DNA of 64,000 nucleotides, taken from assembly GCF_024802625.1 (NCBI RefSeq), contig NZ_CP103371.1:2728001-2792000 (forward strand), given 5' to 3'. Position numbers and translations under genes: made by a program. Under the pieces are notes generated by a model. It was given only the letters and a program-made list of their open reading frames with translations. It was not told where the DNA came from and did not search any database. Shown in pieces: positions 61,101 through 64,000 of the stretch. This DNA is from Massilia sp. H6 (GTDB taxonomy: Bacteria; Pseudomonadota; Gammaproteobacteria; Burkholderiales; Burkholderiaceae_D). How positions within the stretch are numbered: position 1 is the stretch's first letter; each line of letters begins with the position of its first letter.

Positions 61101-64000
61101 TCAGCGCCGGTCCTCGGAGCGCAACCCGAACTGCGCCGTGATGTCTTGCTCGATGCGCGCCAGCTTGGCACGCAGGCGCGCCGCCAGCGCCCGCGCCTGG
61201 GCCGGCCGGCCGGCCTGGCTTTCCAGCTCCTCGCACACGCCGGCAAAGGCATGCGCCCCGACCACCCGGGCCGACGACTTGACCCGGTGCGCCACGGCGG
61301 CCGCCACCGCCGCGTCGCCTTTCGACAAGGCGACGTCGATTTCGGCCACTGCATCGCGCGCGGTCGACACGAACATGAAAGCGTATTTACGCATCTTGCC
61401 GCGATCGCCGTCGAAAGTCGCCGCCAGTTGTGCCAGGTCGACTTGAGCGGCCGCGGGTGCAGCAGGCGCAGCAGGCGCAGCAGGTTCAGGATCGGCCTCG
61501 ATCCGGCCAAGGCAGCGGGCGATCGTGGCGGCCAGCTGGTGCGGCACCACTGGCTTGGTCAGGAAGCCGTTCATGCCAGCCTCCATGCAGCGCGCCCGGT
61601 CGTCAAGGCCGGCGTTGGCGGTCATGGCGATTACCAGCGTGTCGCGCAAGGCCGGATCGCGCCGGATGCGCCGGGTTGCCTCGAGTCCGTCCATGACCGG
61701 CATCTGCACGTCCATCAGCACGCAATCGAAGCGCTGGCTTGCCATGGCATCGAGCGCAGCGAGCCCGTTGTCTGCCACACTCACCACCGCGCCGGCCTCG
61801 ACCAGCAGTTCGCTGGCAACCTGCTGGTTGAACCGATTGTCTTCGACCAGCAGCACCGCGCAGCCATCCAGGCGTGCCGCCGGCGCAGATTCAAGCGCTT
61901 GCGCGGGGCTCCCGCCGACGCTGTCGACTGCGCCACCATCGCCAGGCGCCAGGCGCGCGGTAAACCAGAAGCGACTGCCCTGTCCGGGCACGCTGTCGAC
62001 GCCTGCTTCGCCTCCCATCAGCTCGGCCAGCTGCTTGCTGATGACCAGCCCCAGCCCGGTACCTCCGTGGCGCCGCGTGGTGGACGGATCGCCCTGGTGA
62101 AAGGGCGAGAACAGGCCTGCCAGCTTGTCGGGGTCGATGCCGATGCCGTCGTCCTGCACCTCGAAGCGCACCAGCAGCCCGGCGTCGTTTTCGCGCAGCA
62201 AGCAGGCGCGCAAGACGATGCGGCCCTGGTCGGAAAACTTCACGGCATTGCCAGCGAAATTGAGCAAGACCTGCTCGATCCGGCGCGGGTCGCCGCGCAG
62301 CGGACGTGCCAGCTCGGGCACGATCTCGACGTCGAAGCCGATACCCTTGGCCGCCGCCGCCGGTCCGAGCTGCTGCTCGACGTCGGACAGCACCGCGCCC
62401 AGCGTAAAGCCGACGCTGTCGAGTTCGAGCTTGCCGGCCTCGATCTTGGAAAAATCCAGAATGTCGTTGATGATGCCCAGCAGATGCTGGCCCGAGTGGC
62501 GGATTTTCTCGAGGTAGCCGCGCTGGCGCGGATCGCCCCCCGCTTGCAGCGCCAGGTGGGTCATGCCGATGATGCTGTTCATGGGCGTGCGGATTTCATG
62601 GCTCATGTTCGACAGGAATTCGCTCTTGGCCTGGTTGGCGGCATCGGCCCGGGCCTTGAGCTCGTGCAGCGCGGTGACATCGGTCGAGACGCACAGCACG
62701 GCCGGCACCGCGCCGGCCAGTTGCAGCGGCACCCGCACGCTCCACAGCTGGCGAAGGCTGCCATCGGGCAGTGCCTGCTCGACCTGGCTGGCGCTGCGCC
62801 GGCCCTGCTCCAGTACCACGCGGTCGCGCTGCCAGATCTCGTCGGCGCGCGCCGCCGGCATCACCTCGAGATCGCGCCGTCCGATCACGGCGGTGGCCGG
62901 CAAGCCCACCAGCGCCGCGCTCTTGGCATTGACGTAATGGAAGCGCCGCCCGGCGTCCTTCAGGTAGACAAACGCGTCCAGGTTGTCGAGCACCGAATCG
63001 AGCAGCAGGCGCTGGTCGAGCGCCGCGCGGCGCGAGCGCACCAGGTTCAAAAACAGCGCAAATGCCAGCAGCGTGCCACACAAACCCGACGCCAGCGCCA
63101 GCGCCGGCAGGTAGCGCGCATGGGCGTGCGCCATGAGCGCGCGGTCGGCCGAGAAATGCGCTTTCCAGCGTGTGCCCACATAGTCGATCTCGACCAGGCT
63201 GGTGAAATGCCCGGCAGGCGCCGGCTTGCCGCGCACGTCCGGCCCCAGCAGCAGCCGGTCGGACGCCAGCAGCGCCAGCGGCGCCAGCGGCGCCAGCGGC
63301 GCGCCGTCCTGCCGCGCTCCGGGTTCGCTGTACAGGCTCACCTGCACCGGCTGCGCCACGCCCGGGCCCAGTGCGCCCTTGACCAGTTTCTCGACCGAGA
63401 ACGCGATACCGATGCTGCCGACATAGCGCGCCCGGCGTTGTTCCAGCGTGGCCGGCACCGGGCCGCCCAGATACAACGGCTCGCGCATGCCCAGCACGAT
63501 GTGCGGGGTCGGCAGTTCGATCCGTATCGGATGGCCCGAGGCGCTGATGCTGCCGGTGTCGCGTGCCCGGGCCAGTGCCTTGGCCACGTTCGGGGCCGCG
63601 GCGATATCCACTCCGAGCCGCTTGACGGGCAGCTCGGACGGCTCGACCCAGGTGACCACTTCGTAGTACGGGCGCCGCCCGCCAGGGACGATGGCAAAAT
63701 CCGGGGTACCGGCCGGATCCACGCTGCGGTCCTGGCGCACCGCCGCCACGAAGGCAGCGCGCTGCGCATCGGGGACGTGGGCGATGAACGATACCGCCTC
63801 GAGCGCCGGAAACTGGCGCGGCAGATCCAGCGCCGCCACATAGCGGTGAAAACGCAGATGCGTCAGCGGCCCTTCGCCGGCGGTGTGCAGGGCCACCAGG
63901 CCGCGCACCACGCGTGCATACGAAGTAATGGCGGCGGACACGCGCTCGCGCGCCAGCTCGGCGGTATTATCGAAGCGGCGCCGGGCATCGTCTTCGATCG
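61101..64000 (-). CDS. Hybrid sensor kinase: CHASE-PAS-HisKA-REC-Hpt (partial, N-terminus off the right edge)
   Basis: At least 966 residues, with the N-terminus beyond the window; the frame runs to the right edge and a GTG at 63941 is internal. Order: extracytoplasmic CHASE domain (with [10 protein letters not shown] and ISASGHPIR), a TM segment, PAS domain ([20 protein letters not shown]), HisKA with [18 protein letters not shown], HATPase with [10 protein letters not shown] and [16 protein letters not shown] with Asp in [13 protein letters not shown], and a C-terminal Hpt with phospho-His in [15 protein letters not shown] multi-step phosphorelay protein. Ala/Pro repeats [11 protein letters not shown] and [10 protein letters not shown] are linkers. 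Output partner unknown. Confidence 0.93.
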   Translation of the reverse strand, partial: IEDDARRRFDNTAELARERVSAAITSYARVVRGLVALHTAGEGPLTHLRFHRYVAALDLPRQFPALEAVSFIAHVPDAQRAAFVAAVRQDRSVDPAGTPDFAIVPGGRRPYYEVVTWVEPSELPVKRLGVDIAAAPNVAKALARARDTGSISASGHPIRIELPTPHIVLGMREPLYLGGPVPATLEQRRARYVGSIGIAFSVEKLVKGALGPGVAQPVQVSLYSEPGARQDGAPLAPLAPLALLASDRLLLGPDVRGKPAPAGHFTSLVEIDYVGTRWKAHFSADRALMAHAHARYLPALALASGLCGTLLAFALFLNLVRSRRAALDQRLLLDSVLDNLDAFVYLKDAGRRFHYVNAKSAALVGLPATAVIGRRDLEVMPAARADEIWQRDRVVLEQGRRSASQVEQALPDGSLRQLWSVRVPLQLAGAVPAVLCVSTDVTALHELKARADAANQAKSEFLSNMSHEIRTPMNSIIGMTHLALQAGGDPRQRGYLEKIRHSGQHLLGIINDILDFSKIEAGKLELDSVGFTLGAVLSDVEQQLGPAAAAKGIGFDVEIVPELARPLRGDPRRIEQVLLNFAGNAVKFSDQGRIVLRACLLRENDAGLLVRFEVQDDGIGIDPDKLAGLFSPFHQGDPSTTRRHGGTGLGLVISKQLAELMGGEAGVDSVPGQGSRFWFTARLAPGDGGAVDSVGGSPAQALESAPAARLDGCAVLLVEDNRFNQQVASELLVEAGAVVSVADNGLAALDAMASQRFDCVLMDVQMPVMDGLEATRRIRRDPALRDTLVIAMTANAGLDDRARCMEAGMNGFLTKPVVPHQLAATIARCLGRIEADPEPAAPAAPAAPAAAQVDLAQLAATFDGDRGKMRKYAFMFVSTARDAVAEIDVALSKGDAAVAAAVAHRVKSSARVVGAHAFAGVCEELESQAGRPAQARALAARLRAKLARIEQDITAQFGLRSEDRR

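Noticed and set aside
63260..63310. GGCGCCAGC triple repeat inside the hybrid kinase gene
   Set aside because: It encodes a short Ala-Pro-Leu linker; ordinary low complexity in GC-rich DNA.

Overview
The window looks like chromosomal DNA of a GC-rich betaproteobacterium, most likely Oxalobacteraceae (Massilia-like). The grounds are the strong G/C third-position bias, the gene order tRNA-Val - thrS - infC - rpmI - rplT - pheS - pheT - ihfA - merR that I know from Burkholderiales, and a recC-recB-recD set. No database search was possible, so the genus is an inference. I see no insertion sequence, integrase, prophage, CRISPR array or plasmid gene; this is mostly housekeeping DNA with scattered accessory genes.

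Layout. 1-1412: 5' part of prfC. 1572-9504: a type IV pilus minor-pilin operon on the minus strand (pilE-fimT-pilV-pilW-pilX-pilY1), most junctions overlapping. 9631-15125: two two-component systems, one OmpR type and one NarL type, around a Crp/Fnr-family regulator. 15357-23562: the translation block from tRNA-Val to ihfA and a MerR regulator. 23695-25647: a cation diffusion facilitator and a thioredoxin-reductase-like flavoprotein. 25693-31695: a minus-strand series of alpha/beta hydrolase, RidA, RelA, MlaE-like permease, MlaD-like MCE protein and a lipoprotein.

31830-42637 holds ketone-body and lipid-linked metabolism (3-hydroxybutyrate dehydrogenase, 3-oxoacid CoA-transferase A/B, thioesterase, SDR, ETF-ubiquinone oxidoreductase), a PAS-LuxR regulator, a BlaI plus M56/TonB pair, and a large secreted protein. 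42788-51747 is accessory: a Gln/Ser-rich disordered protein, an esterase, a GH16 glucanase, a metallophosphoesterase, small membrane or cell-wall proteins, an acetyltransferase, an orphan sulfate-binding protein, a PBP7-type peptidase and an RDD membrane protein. 51915-60986 is recD-recB-recC, and 61101 to the right edge is a hybrid CHASE-PAS-kinase-receiver-Hpt protein.

Most interesting points: (i) a BlaI-type repressor overlapping an M56 metallopeptidase that carries a TonB C-terminal domain in place of a beta-lactam sensor, with a dyad at the likely operator; (ii) an AUA start for infC and a possible AUU start for ihfA; (iii) a thioredoxin-reductase-like enzyme with CxxC but no visible NADPH motif; (iv) a CDF transporter with His replaced by Asn in its metal site; (v) a tRNA-Val with C33; (vi) an MCE transport operon with no ATPase gene; (vii) several clean palindromes between divergent genes. 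None alone proves a new system; the BlaI-M56/TonB pair is the best candidate.
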